A stretch of DNA of 9,027 bases from Planctomycetaceae bacterium. Its GTDB lineage: Bacteria; Planctomycetota; Planctomycetia; Pirellulales; Pirellulaceae. Within the stretch, counting starts at the first letter, position 1, and each line of letters opens with the position of its first letter. Location: NCBI GenBank assembly GCA_002702965.1, contig PADE01000014.1, positions 1 through 9,027 of the forward strand. The letters are read 5' to 3'. The notes beneath the pieces are model-generated. The model worked only from the letters and a program-made list of their open reading frames with translations. It searched no databases and was not told where the DNA came from. Below, in pieces: positions 1 through 7,836 of the stretch. The position numbers were made by a program, and so were the translations under genes.

Positions 1-1
1 A

Positions 2-838
2 GTCACCACCGCCGATGCCGGCGTGGCGTCCACCCATGAGCAGCGCCCCGTCTGGCCCCATTTGAATCTTGGACCCAGGCCGCCTTCCGAAACGTTCACC
101 AACGAAGTAGCCCGCGCGACGGTGGATCCGCTGGGGCTGACCCTCAGCGGAAGGCAGCAAAGGCACCACACCAAAGACCGAATTACCACTCAGGAACGCA
201 AGGTTGACACCTGCGTCCCGGGCCGCGCTGACGTGGTCGTACATCTCCCGTGTCCAATATTCGTCATGCCCCACGGAAATGAAGCCTTTCGCGCGCTGCA
301 ATCCGGGTCCGTCCAGGTGCGTATCGACGTTCGATATGTAGGACACATCGTAGCCCTGCTGCTCCATCCAATAGGAGAGGGGGAATTCCCAAAGAAGAAA
401 TTCGCCCGAACCCACGGAGGCGGGTCGATCGACAAGATGATCCTGGCAGAAATTGGCGTAGGGACGGTCAAAACTCACCCACCCGGTCGGACCTGTGAGC
501 CATTTTTTTCGTCCAGACCAAGGCGCGATGCTAAACTTGTCGGCGTGGTAAAGAGACCACCTGTCATCGGGCCAGCTATTGTAGGCCTGCCAGGTCAGGT
601 CGCTGCACTGAAAAAGCAGGTCGCAAGGACGGTCGTCACGCACGATGAAGATCACATAGCTCTGCAGGCCATCCTTGTTGGCGGTGAGTCTGCCTTGATA
701 GACGCCTTCCACCTTCTTGGCGGTGAGTTTGCCGAGATACACGCCGCTGACCCAGTCGTCGGGAATTTCGAACTCCACCGACGGTTCCCATTTGCATTCA
801 CGCAGGCGGTTTTCGCCGATTTCCGGATCGGGCTGAGC
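2..838 (-). pseudogene. N,N-dimethylformamidase large-subunit-like protein, downstream part in shifted frame (runs off window)
   Basis: This is the continuation, one frame over, of the gene that starts at 1247. Read from about 838 down to 2 it is open for 279 codons with no stop. It contains family-typical segments: QPDPEIGENRLRECKWEPSV just after the break, a DDWVSGVYLGKLTAKK-type strand, EFPLSYWMEQQGYDVSYIS (around 340-388), VGHDEYWTREMYDHV (around 235-274), and DAGVNLAFLSGNSVFG (around 174-217). These match the C-terminal domain of the N,N-dimethylformamidase beta-subunit family (amide hydrolases; the characterised enzyme hydrolyses DMF to dimethylamine and formate with a mononuclear iron site). 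Substrate cannot be read here; many planctomycete members are uncharacterised. The C-terminus lies outside the window. The part downstream of the break has no ribosome-binding site of its own, so it is probably either an inactivated gene or a sequencing/assembly error. Family assignment is firm; specific activity is not claimed. Confidence 0.72.
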
Positions 839-839
839 C

Positions 840-1247
840 TTAACCCTGAATAGAATCAAACTTCTTCATGCTCCGCCCGCCTTTTCCGCCGTAGTAACCC
901 GTGCGGAAAATCTCCAGACTGAACTCCGACACCGGATTCGTACTGACCATCACCTTGAGCGTGTCACCTGCCCGCACACTCGTCTCGGAGCAGTAGCCTT
1001 CGATCCGCGGAGAACGCCACCAGGTATCCGGGTCGATGTACGTGTTGGTGAGCGTCCAGTCCCGCGTTCCAGGCTTGGCGTTTTCACGCTGGATCAAATC
1101 GCGCGAGGCGGCTTTTGATGCCGCCAACCCGTCAGCGGCATTCACCAGGAGGTGATCGCCGGTCGCAATGCTCAGGCCGGCAACCGCAGTCCCTTTGAGC
1201 ACATCGCGACGACGTAAACCTTCAGAGTGATCGTTCGATTCGTTCAT
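840..1247 (-). CDS. N,N-dimethylformamidase large-subunit-like protein, N-terminal fragment with Tat leader (frameshifted)
   Basis: Open frame of 135 residues ending at TAA (840-842). It starts at ATG 1247, preceded by AGGAGA at 1256-1261 with 8 nt spacing, which supports this start. Residues 12-30 form a twin-arginine leader (RRRDVLKG followed by a hydrophobic stretch ending near ATG), so the protein is predicted to leave the cytoplasm folded. The mature part has SEFSLEIFRTGYYGGKGGRSM, a signature of the N-terminal region of DMF-amidase-like proteins. Homology does not end at the stop: the QPDPEIGENRLRECKW segment continues immediately after it in the +1 frame. The pair therefore represents one gene of more than 414 codons. 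It lies 196 bp downstream of the DUF1501 gene on the same strand, possibly co-transcribed. If the break is real, this fragment is non-functional. Confidence 0.7.
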   Translation of the reverse strand: MNESNDHSEGLRRRDVLKGTAVAGLSIATGDHLLVNAADGLAASKAASRDLIQRENAKPGTRDWTLTNTYIDPDTWWRSPRIEGYCSETSVRAGDTLKVMVSTNPVSEFSLEIFRTGYYGGKGGRSMKKFDSIQG

Positions 1248-1372
1248 GGATGTCGTCTCCTGGTCGAAAACAAACGTTGATTCAAGTCCGATTTATTTGG
1301 CGCTTTTTAAGTAATCCACCAAGTCGGCCACAGACCGCTAGAGTGACGAGAACTCGCTCGCTAAACTCCCGA

Positions 1373-1391
1373 ATGTTGTGGTAAACAACAT
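1373..1391. other. Short perfect inverted repeat between DUF1501 and amidase-like genes
   Basis: ATGTTGT and ACAACAT, a 7-bp perfect stem with a 5-nt GGTAA loop, lies about 53 bp past the DUF1501 stop. There is no T-run after it on the minus strand, so it is not a convincing intrinsic terminator. It could be an mRNA processing hairpin or an operator. I see nothing else in the 196-bp spacer. Confidence 0.3.
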
Positions 1392-1443
1392 GGCGCACAG
1401 CTGGCGTTTTCCCGTCGGTGACTGATCGGTGGGAGGTTGTCCG

Positions 1444-2847
1444 TTACGTACCAAACAGCGAGATTAGCGGCTTGCCTTCTTCGAGCACGTGGAACGGCCG
1501 GTCTTGATTGTCGGTCGCCATCATGTCGTCCATTCCCATGGCGTGGTAAATCGTGTGGGCAACGTGTTCGGGACCGACCGGTTTGTCGGCCGGGTAGGCG
1601 GCGATCTTGTCGCTGGAGCCGTACGCTTGACCGCCACGAATGCCGCCGCCAGCCAAAAGCGCGGTCTGACAATGGGTCCAATGATCACGACCAGGCTCGG
1701 CGGCGCTATTGCCGCCTGATCGTGGATCTCCGATCTTTGGTGTCCGTCCCATTTCGGCAGTCACCACGACCAGCGTCTGATCGAGCAGGCCACGTTCGTC
1801 CAGATCTTGCAGCAGTGTTGCAAATGGTCGATCGAACTGAGGCAATAGATGATCTTTGAGACACGAGAAGTTTTTCCAGTGCGTATCCCACGCGCCACCC
1901 AAACAACCACGTTTTTTGTCCTCGTCGTAGTTGTACAGCCAATGCATCGTGACGAACGGAACGCCGGCCTCAACCAGACGCCGGGCCATCAACAAGCCCA
2001 TCCCGTTCACGGTTTCTCCGTACTTCTCTCGCAGCGACGCGGGTTCCTGCGAGACATCAAAGGCGTTCTTGGCGCCTTGCGATGAGAGCAACGAAAAGGC
2101 CTTTTGCTGCAACTTGTCGTAATCGCGGACTCGGGCGAATCGATCGAACGTTCGTTCGGATGAGTCCAACGTCTTCAACAACTCACGCCGGCTCTTCAGG
2201 CGATCGACCGTTACGTCGCCTTCCAACGTGAGAAATGGAGCACGGAAGTCAAGCGGCTTCTCGTGCTGCCCAAGGACATACACCGGATCGTGCTCGACGC
2301 CGAGTCGCCCCGCGAAGGCTCCCGGGTTCGACACGTTGTCCGGACCGGATTTGGTGGGCAACCAAAGCAGCGAGGGCAATGTCGGATGAGGCCGCCGCTT
2401 CGCAGTGACCACCGAACCGATGAAGGGCCAGTCATCTGACCGGGGCCGGCGCGTGTTGGGAAACGTTGGACCTGGGGGATGGCCCGTCATGATGTAGTAG
2501 CGGCCTGGATGATGATCATTTGGCCCGCGTCCGTGTTGCCCGAGCGAACGGATGAAGGCCAACTGGTGCGCCTGCTTCGCCACGTGCGGCAGATGCTCGC
2601 AAATTTGAATTCCGGGAGCCGACGTTTCGACAGGCTGAAACGAACCGCGAATTTCGGCCGGCGCCTCAGGCTTCATATCCCACAAATCGATGTGCGACGG
2701 TCCGCCGGTCAGATAAATGAAGATCGTCGAGCGAGCCTGCCCGAATGAGGTTCCTCGTCCCAGTGCGCTCGCAGCTTCAGCGCAACGCCCCGCCGCCATC
2801 CCGGCAATTCCCAAGCTCGAAGCCACCAGAAACTCACGTCGGTGCAT
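1444..2847 (-). CDS. DUF1501 family protein, Tat-exported (sulfatase/alkaline-phosphatase-superfamily-like)
   Basis: Intact 467-residue protein. The ATG at 2847 is preceded by GAGGA (2854-2858) with 6 nt spacing. Residues 1-25 are a twin-arginine leader (HRREFLVASSLGIAGMAAG). Diagnostic DUF1501 segments follow in order: IFIYLTGGPSHIDLWDMKP (42-60), HGRGPNDHHPGRYYIMTG (105-122), GMGLLMARRLVEAGVPFVTM in the middle, EMGRTPKI (365-372), and GRDHW (386-390). The fold resembles the alkaline phosphatase/sulfatase superfamily, but no activity is established for DUF1501 to my knowledge. In Planctomycetota these genes usually sit beside DUF1549/DUF1553 cytochrome-type genes. None is seen here; upstream there is only a decayed remnant ending 64 bp before this start. 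Length is normal for the family and no lesion is visible. The next gene downstream on this strand is the amidase-like one. Confidence 0.95.
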   Translation of the reverse strand: MHRREFLVASSLGIAGMAAGRCAEAASALGRGTSFGQARSTIFIYLTGGPSHIDLWDMKPEAPAEIRGSFQPVETSAPGIQICEHLPHVAKQAHQLAFIRSLGQHGRGPNDHHPGRYYIMTGHPPGPTFPNTRRPRSDDWPFIGSVVTAKRRPHPTLPSLLWLPTKSGPDNVSNPGAFAGRLGVEHDPVYVLGQHEKPLDFRAPFLTLEGDVTVDRLKSRRELLKTLDSSERTFDRFARVRDYDKLQQKAFSLLSSQGAKNAFDVSQEPASLREKYGETVNGMGLLMARRLVEAGVPFVTMHWLYNYDEDKKRGCLGGAWDTHWKNFSCLKDHLLPQFDRPFATLLQDLDERGLLDQTLVVVTAEMGRTPKIGDPRSGGNSAAEPGRDHWTHCQTALLAGGGIRGGQAYGSSDKIAAYPADKPVGPEHVAHTIYHAMGMDDMMATDNQDRPFHVLEEGKPLISLFGT

Positions 2848-2911
2848 TTGTAGTCCTCAATCCTTGTTCACGGCGAAGCCTAGTGATACTACACCGAAAG
2901 GGGCCCTCATC

Positions 2912-3440
2912 CTATTCTCCGGGCTTCTCGGTCATGTCGCGGACGCGTTGTTCCGCACTGGCCGTCGGCTGACCGTCGGCATTCTGAATCGCGCGCCACG
3001 CGACAGCAATGTTGGTCAGATCCAGCAGTTTGTACTGGATTTTTCCATAACGTGACCCAAGGTGCAGCACGTCGCCGCGCGTGAGCAGACTTCCGCAACA
3101 CACAATGGTGTACTTTCGCTTTGGGCCAATATCCGTGTTCACAATGCGGCTGCCCGGTTCTCGGGAACGGTCGAACGCATAGTGACCGCCGGAAACCTGT
3201 ACCAGAAACTCCTCTGGTTAGAGGTTTCCATCATTGCGCAGCCGCAGTGAGATGGGTGTCTTCTCCCGTGCTGCCAATTCTTTTCAGGGAGGAACGTGAC
3301 CCGGTTTTCCACTTCATTGGCCGACGACGGCCATGGAGTACGATGACTTGTTCATCGCTGTGGATTTCAATACGTTGTTCGCCAAGGGTCGCCCGTCTTG
3401 GATCCGCTCGAAAAGAGAAAGTGGCAAGTCACCGCACTCG
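2912..3440 (-). pseudogene. Decayed minus-strand gene remnant, unknown product
   Basis: Protein-like sequence can be followed across three frames. From 3428 one frame reads GEQRIEIHSDEQVIVLHG. Around 3330 the sense shifts to a second frame, with ANEVENRVTFLPEK. Near 3281-3284 it shifts to a third, KELAAREKTPISLRLRNDGNL, then an in-frame TAA (3218-3220), then PEEFLVQVSGGHYAFDR and about 80 more residues to TAG at 2912-2914. The shift at 3281-3284 is explained by loss of one A from an A-run (CCTGAAAAG where CCTGAAAAAG restores the frame), and the TAA could be a mutated CAA. Another TGA lies at 3429-3431. The long final open part (101 codons) looks like genuine coding sequence, suggesting the C-terminus of an extracytoplasmic beta-rich protein. 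I do not recognise the family. The remnant stops being readable where the divergent hydrolase gene begins, so its 5' end is probably lost. Confidence 0.45.
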
Positions 3441-3497
3441 AAAATCACCAGGCTGCTTAACTGTGACGCGGATAAACTGTGGAGCGGAAGCGTACCC

Positions 3498-6400
3498 ATG
3501 ATTACAAGAAAGCGAATCGCCACCGTCTTCATCCTGGCCGCCTGCTGTGCGGCGACGGCATCGGCAGAGCCGGCCGTAGACGGATTGTCCCGCGCTCGCT
3601 GGGCCAAACGACTGCCGGGCGGCCCGGTGAAAGTCGTGTTCCTGGCGCCCTATGGCGCGCAGCAGGACAGCTTCGAACTGATGCAACGTTTCGATATCGA
3701 CGGCACTGTGGTAACGATGGCAGCGCTGGATACGCGGGGGTACCAGAACGGGCTTCAGGTCAGTGGGCACTACTGGCCGCAGCTTTGGCCCAATCTGAGA
3801 CAGGTCCGTGACACCATACGCCAGGCCGTCGCCGGAGAATGGGAAGCGATCGTCATGGGCTGGATCCCCGTATGGTCTGAATATCCGGAGGATATCCGCC
3901 GGTCCATCCTCGAAAGAGTCTCCGCCGGCCGGACTCTGATAATCGGCAGCCTGGAGACGTCGCTGGCCAACGACGTCGCAAAGTTGGGACACAAGCTGGA
4001 GGAGACGGCGCTGGACGCCGACCGCTTCGCTTATTCCGACAGCGACGATGGGGGGCTTCTCTCCGAGCCGCCCGTGTCCGTCGCCCAGACCGCCCGCGTG
4101 TACCGCTGCGGTGCAGGCCGCGTCGTGCATTTCCACGTGCCGAACTATGCCGGTCATGGTTATCTTCTCAGCGACTCTCCCCGGCAGTCGGACTTCGAGT
4201 TCTCCACCGGGCGTGCCGGATGGTTTCTCGTGCGCGCAGCGCGTTCCAGCATCCAGCCGTGTGTGACGGGGATGCAATTCGTGGAGAGCGCTATCGTGGT
4301 CGAATTGGACGACCAACCACCGCTGCGCAGCGCGAGAGTGCAAGTGACGATACACAGATGTGACACCTATCAGAAGGTCCTGGAAGTTGACAGGGTGTAC
4401 GCGCCGGGTAAGCACGCGTTGCCGCTGCCACAACTGGCCGCGGGCGAGCATCAGGCTGAAGTCAGGGTCACGAACCGCGAGAGGACGACGGTGGACTGGA
4501 ACGCTATTCGGTTCACCATTACGGGGCGCGTGACTCTCAAGGCAATCTCGCCGAACAAAAAAGACGTCCAGCCGGGCGAGCAAGTGAGCTGTCGTCTGGA
4601 GGTGCAAGGAGAGGTGGAAAATCTGAAGACGGTCGTCCGCTGGTACGACCACTGGGACCGTCTGCTACTGGTGACGGCGCCGGAGCCCTTTTCCGAAGAA
4701 ATCAAGGTCACCGTGCCTGCCGGATCGCTGTCGGTGCTAAACCACCTGGAAGTAACGCTCCGCAGCGACCGTGGCCCGGAGGCGGTCGCCCGCGCGGAAC
4801 TACTACTGCCCGAGAACGTGCGGCCGACCGATTTCTACATGCTCTACTGGAAAGGACTCGTCTGGAAAGAGCACTCGCCCGGTTCGTGGCGGCGCCGACT
4901 GTTGTGGGACGTGCTGAGGCGGCGAGGTGCGGCAGACGCATGGAGCAACTGCAAGGCCAACGGGCGCGAGGCCCGCGAAGCGGCGCTGAACCATCTGCGC
5001 ACTGTGCCTTACACGGCATCCTTTCATCAGGTATCGATCGACAAAGCAGAAAGGGACCCACTGCTGAGCGAAGAGCGTCTGGTCACCATGGAGAAGGATG
5101 TCAGGCAAAGGGCCGGCGAGATGCGGCCCTACAACCCGCTGGCCCACACGCTGGGAGACGAAAACTACGTGACCAACAAACCCGAGGGCCGCTTTGCCGA
5201 CACGCCACGCGCGTGGGCTGCCTTCCAACAGTACCTGCGTAGTGTGTACCCGGATCTCGAGGCGCTCAACGCGCAGTGGGGAATCGACTTCGCCGCATGG
5301 GACAAGATTCGCTTCGACAACGAAGCCCAGATGCTGACGGACATGGACAACCCGTCCGCGTGGGTCGACTACCGAATGTTCGTCACGCATCACTTCGTCG
5401 ACGCGCATCGGCGGATGCGTCGGGCCATCCGGGAGGGAGACCCCGGTGTGTCCGTCGGCTGGGACGGCGCGACACAGTTCTCCAGCTACAACGGTCAGGA
5501 TTGGTGGGAGCTGTGTCGGGACATGGAGTTGGTCCAAACCTATCAGAACGCTTTCGTGCCCGATGCGGGGTATCCGTGGTGGATATTCAACGGCCAGGCG
5601 ATGGATTCGTTCGGGCGCACCGCGTCGCTGCGCGGACTTTGGATGAACAAAGCGGATTTCGATTTCGGGGGGCGCTACGTTCCCTGGCATGTCCTTTTGA
5701 ACGGCTGGAACAGCATCTGGTGGTGGCAGGCAACGTTTCTTCACCCGGCCAATGGCCCCGTGCGGTGGGATATGAAACTGACACCCATCGCGGAGCCAAT
5801 GGTCGCCGCGGTTAAGGAAATCAAACAAGGCCCGGGTACACTGCTGGCCCATGCCCGCAAGGACGCGTCCCCGATTGCTGTCCACTACTCGGCGACCAAC
5901 TACCACGCCAGCACCATCGAAAGCGGCGTGGCGAACTATCTCGGCAACCTCGGCAAGAGCGCGGCGTTTTGGATGGCGTCCGAGTTGGCCAGGCGCAGCA
6001 GTGACATTGAAATGAGAAAGCTATGGGGCGGCATCACGCCTAAGGGGCACTACGCCGTCGCGTCGGCAAACTTCTACTTGCTGCTCAACGACATGGGCTT
6101 CGAGCCACGCACGGTGGCCCGGCAGGAGATCGAGACGGGCTCGCTTGTGACCTCGGGCATCCGCGTGCTGGTGCTGCCCTTCGTCGTCTCAATGTCCGAC
6201 CTCGAAGTCACGAAGATCCGCGAGTTCATGACCCGCGGCGGGATCCTGATTGCGGACTATCGCTGCGGCCTGCGCGACGAGCACGGGCGGTTGCGCGAGA
6301 AACCGGCGCTGGACGATGTCTTCGGCATCCAACGTAAAAGCCTGGAGGTCCGGCGCCAGCCAGGGACATTCACCGCCAACTTCGAGCTCGCCTCGGCGCA

Positions 6401-7190
6401 GTTTCCAACGGTGTTCCACGACCCTGTGGCGCTCGACGGCTCCGCCGAGGCCTGGGGGTATCACGACGACGGGACACCGGGGTACGTCGTCAACTACGCC
6501 CTCGGGGGCAAGTCGCTGTACCTGAACGCCGACCTGACCAGCTACCTGCACCTCCGGCGCCGCGGTGGTGAGAGGGATGTGCGCGAACTTCTCACAGCGT
6601 TCCTCACGGTCAGGGACGCCCTCACCATGTTCCCGCCGTTTCAGGTCAAGCTCCGGCAGGGCCATGCGGCGGGCCGTATCGAGGTGACGCGTTTCTCCGA
6701 CCGCGACACCCGGTACTACGGCGTGCTGCCCGCGTTTGATGTCGACGACAAGGCTGCCCGGCGTGTCGTTCTGCCCTTTCCGGAGGGGACATACGTCTAC
6801 GATGTTCGCGCGCGACAATACGTGGGCCGCGGTGGACCAATCGAGGTCACGATCGAGCCCGGCGAGCCGAAGATGTACGCGGCGCTCCCGTACAAGGTTA
6901 CGGGTCTTTCGATCAACGCGCCGCGGGGCGTAACGCACGGTGAGCCGGTCGATATCCGCATCGCCGTTACGGCTCCGACCGGCGACGTGGGCCCGCATGC
7001 CGTCCGCATCGAGGTGAGTCTCCCGGACGGCCGCCAGCCTGAGTACCTGGCCCGAACGCTCTACCTGCCAAAGGGTGAAGAGGTCTTCTCGTTCGTGCCG
7101 GCGTTGAACAGCCCTGCCGGGCAGTGGTCGGCCAGCGCCGTCGAGGTGATTTCCGGCAAGCGGACGTCCGCCCATTTCGACGTCCGCTGA
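3498..7190 (+). CDS. Large secreted GH42-like (beta-galactosidase-type) multidomain glycoside hydrolase
   Basis: Encodes 1230 residues from ATG 3498. A longer open frame begins at 3333, but the 3498 start gives a clean Sec signal peptide (ITRKR, hydrophobic IATVFILAACCAAT, cleavage after ASA at 21-23) and has a purine-rich GGAAG at 3486-3490. Apparent domains: an amidotransferase-like alpha/beta domain near 44-235 (VKVVFLAPYG start); beta-sandwich material to about 440; a TIM barrel at about 443-785 with TLGDEN (E555, likely acid/base), LEALNAQWG and LNGWNSIWWWQ; a GH42 middle/trimerisation-type domain at about 790-945 (IRVLVLPFVVSMSD, then LDDVFGI); a further region to 1130; and a C-terminal Ig-like domain (SINAPRGVTHGEPVDIRI) to the end. 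Expected role is extracellular or periplasmic attack on beta-galactoside or related polysaccharide; exact substrate unknown. The segment where GH42 enzymes carry the nucleophile reads LWMNKADFD (715-722) without Glu. It stands alone on its strand, divergent from the minus-strand genes. Confidence 0.85.
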   Translation: MITRKRIATVFILAACCAATASAEPAVDGLSRARWAKRLPGGPVKVVFLAPYGAQQDSFELMQRFDIDGTVVTMAALDTRGYQNGLQVSGHYWPQLWPNLRQVRDTIRQAVAGEWEAIVMGWIPVWSEYPEDIRRSILERVSAGRTLIIGSLETSLANDVAKLGHKLEETALDADRFAYSDSDDGGLLSEPPVSVAQTARVYRCGAGRVVHFHVPNYAGHGYLLSDSPRQSDFEFSTGRAGWFLVRAARSSIQPCVTGMQFVESAIVVELDDQPPLRSARVQVTIHRCDTYQKVLEVDRVYAPGKHALPLPQLAAGEHQAEVRVTNRERTTVDWNAIRFTITGRVTLKAISPNKKDVQPGEQVSCRLEVQGEVENLKTVVRWYDHWDRLLLVTAPEPFSEEIKVTVPAGSLSVLNHLEVTLRSDRGPEAVARAELLLPENVRPTDFYMLYWKGLVWKEHSPGSWRRRLLWDVLRRRGAADAWSNCKANGREAREAALNHLRTVPYTASFHQVSIDKAERDPLLSEERLVTMEKDVRQRAGEMRPYNPLAHTLGDENYVTNKPEGRFADTPRAWAAFQQYLRSVYPDLEALNAQWGIDFAAWDKIRFDNEAQMLTDMDNPSAWVDYRMFVTHHFVDAHRRMRRAIREGDPGVSVGWDGATQFSSYNGQDWWELCRDMELVQTYQNAFVPDAGYPWWIFNGQAMDSFGRTASLRGLWMNKADFDFGGRYVPWHVLLNGWNSIWWWQATFLHPANGPVRWDMKLTPIAEPMVAAVKEIKQGPGTLLAHARKDASPIAVHYSATNYHASTIESGVANYLGNLGKSAAFWMASELARRSSDIEMRKLWGGITPKGHYAVASANFYLLLNDMGFEPRTVARQEIETGSLVTSGIRVLVLPFVVSMSDLEVTKIREFMTRGGILIADYRCGLRDEHGRLREKPALDDVFGIQRKSLEVRRQPGTFTANFELASAQFPTVFHDPVALDGSAEAWGYHDDGTPGYVVNYALGGKSLYLNADLTSYLHLRRRGGERDVRELLTAFLTVRDALTMFPPFQVKLRQGHAAGRIEVTRFSDRDTRYYGVLPAFDVDDKAARRVVLPFPEGTYVYDVRARQYVGRGGPIEVTIEPGEPKMYAALPYKVTGLSINAPRGVTHGEPVDIRIAVTAPTGDVGPHAVRIEVSLPDGRQPEYLARTLYLPKGEEVFSFVPALNSPAGQWSASAVEVISGKRTSAHFDVR

Positions 7191-7214
7191 GACGGCAACC
7201 CTTGTGAGACGCCA

Positions 7215-7232
7215 GTCGAGACGAGTTTCGAC
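7215..7232 (+). terminator. Weak hairpin after the hydrolase gene
   Basis: GTCGAGA and TTTCGAC form a 7-bp stem (one G-U pair) with a CGAG loop, 25 bp past the hydrolase stop, followed by GTTTGTGT. The T-tract is poor, so this is only a candidate terminator. Confidence 0.3.
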
Positions 7233-7353
7233 GTTTGTGTCGGGCAACGATACCACTGAACATCAATGGTGACACCGCAATACGGATTGACGCTGATGGC
7301 GTCGGGGGAAGCCGAGTTATCGCTCGGGAGTGGCAAGTGCTGGCGGATCGGTT

Positions 7354-7608
7354 TCAGCTTAGTGGATGTGCTCGCTCGGTCAGCGGCAAGGTCACGCAGG
7401 CTTTGGCCGGATTGAGAATGGGCCCTGCGAACCGCATCACATCACGCACGCTGCGGGTGGTGATCATTCCCGTGTCGCCGAACGGCGGAAGGCCTTGCCC
7501 AACTGCAAATTCAGCAAGTAGCCGCCGTGTCCCGTCCGGCTCCCCGCCGCCCCTCCTGCCGCTGGTGCGGGTCCTGTATTTGGAACCGGCGATGCATCGT
7601 CCAGTAAA
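7354..7608 (-). other. Unexplained open stretch, possible gene fragment
   Basis: Minus-strand frame open for 84 codons between TGA (7609-7611) and TGA (7354-7356). It reads, among other parts, GEPDGTRRLLAEFAVGQGLPP, FGDTGMITTRSVRDVMRFAG and ILNPAKACVTLPLTERAHPL. The amino acid mix is more protein-like than in the competing frames, but there is no plausible start codon or ribosome-binding site near its upstream end, and I do not recognise a family. Just upstream a second frame (from ATG around 7594) reads MHRRFQIQDPHQRQEGRRGA before stopping, so this may be a gene broken by a frameshift or simply an accidental open frame. The 646-bp interval 7191-7836 contains otherwise only the weak hairpin, the 14-bp tandem repeat and one copy of the 37-bp repeat. 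Confidence 0.25.
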
Positions 7609-7627
7609 TCAGGTCGTGGAAGGACTG

Positions 7628-7669
7628 TATTTTCTGCCAGATATTTTCTGCCAGATATTTTCTGCCAGC
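7628..7669. repeat. 14-bp tandem repeat, three copies
   Basis: TATTTTCTGCCAGA is repeated three times head to tail (7628-7641, 7642-7655, 7656-7669); only the last base of the third copy differs. On the other strand the unit reads TCTGGCAGAAAATA. No gene is disrupted that I can identify. Confidence 0.9.
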
Positions 7670-7730
7670 GATTGGTTGACGACCTGCCTGTTAGGGTGCG
7701 CGTTTTTCTGGAAAAATCGCCTCGACCGCG

Positions 7731-7767
7731 CCTGGGGCAAACCGACAATTCGAACCGGTTCGGTGCG
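7731..7767. repeat. 37-bp repeat, copy 1 (upstream of the zinc-ribbon gene)
   Basis: It matches 8065-8101 at 31 of 37 positions without gaps, with an uninterrupted 17-bp identical core (TTCGAACCGGTTCGGTG, 7749-7765). The core includes the perfect 12-bp palindrome CGAACCGGTTCG (7751-7762). It ends 69 bp before the zinc-ribbon start codon. Beyond both ends the similarity drops abruptly, so the repeat has defined borders. Confidence 0.85.
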
Positions 7768-7836
7768 TCTTGTTGAATCGCGTTGGATGAAGGGATAAAG
7801 TCGCTTCGTCTAGTTTTGTTACAGGGAGGCCCAAAT

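Noticed and set aside
838..848. Programmed +1 frameshifting as the normal expression mode of the amidase-like gene
   Set aside because: A Gly GGT codon slipping to GTT pairs poorly, and no known recoding signal of this form exists for the family; error or mutation is simpler.
23..853. Long plus-strand open frame opposite the amidase-like gene
   Set aside because: It is codon-aligned antisense of clearly family-matching minus-strand sequence, with no recognisable product of its own.
3333..3497. Longer start for the hydrolase at ATG 3333
   Set aside because: It would add 55 residues before a perfect signal peptide; the start at 3498 is far better.
3429..4652. Long minus-strand open frame across the hydrolase 5' half
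   Set aside because: Shadow of a GC-rich coding sequence; its product is rich in His/Arg/Val with no domain pattern. Only its last part, below 3440, overlaps the remnant.
4803..5906. Long minus-strand open frame inside the hydrolase gene
   Set aside because: Antisense shadow with no ribosome-binding site or protein family features.
6189..7256. Long minus-strand open frame at the hydrolase 3' end
   Set aside because: Antisense shadow; composition mirrors the hydrolase codons.
7235..7798. Plus-strand open frame of 187 codons in the intergenic region
   Set aside because: No ribosome-binding site, runs through the tandem repeat and the 37-bp repeat, and has no protein-like domain pattern.
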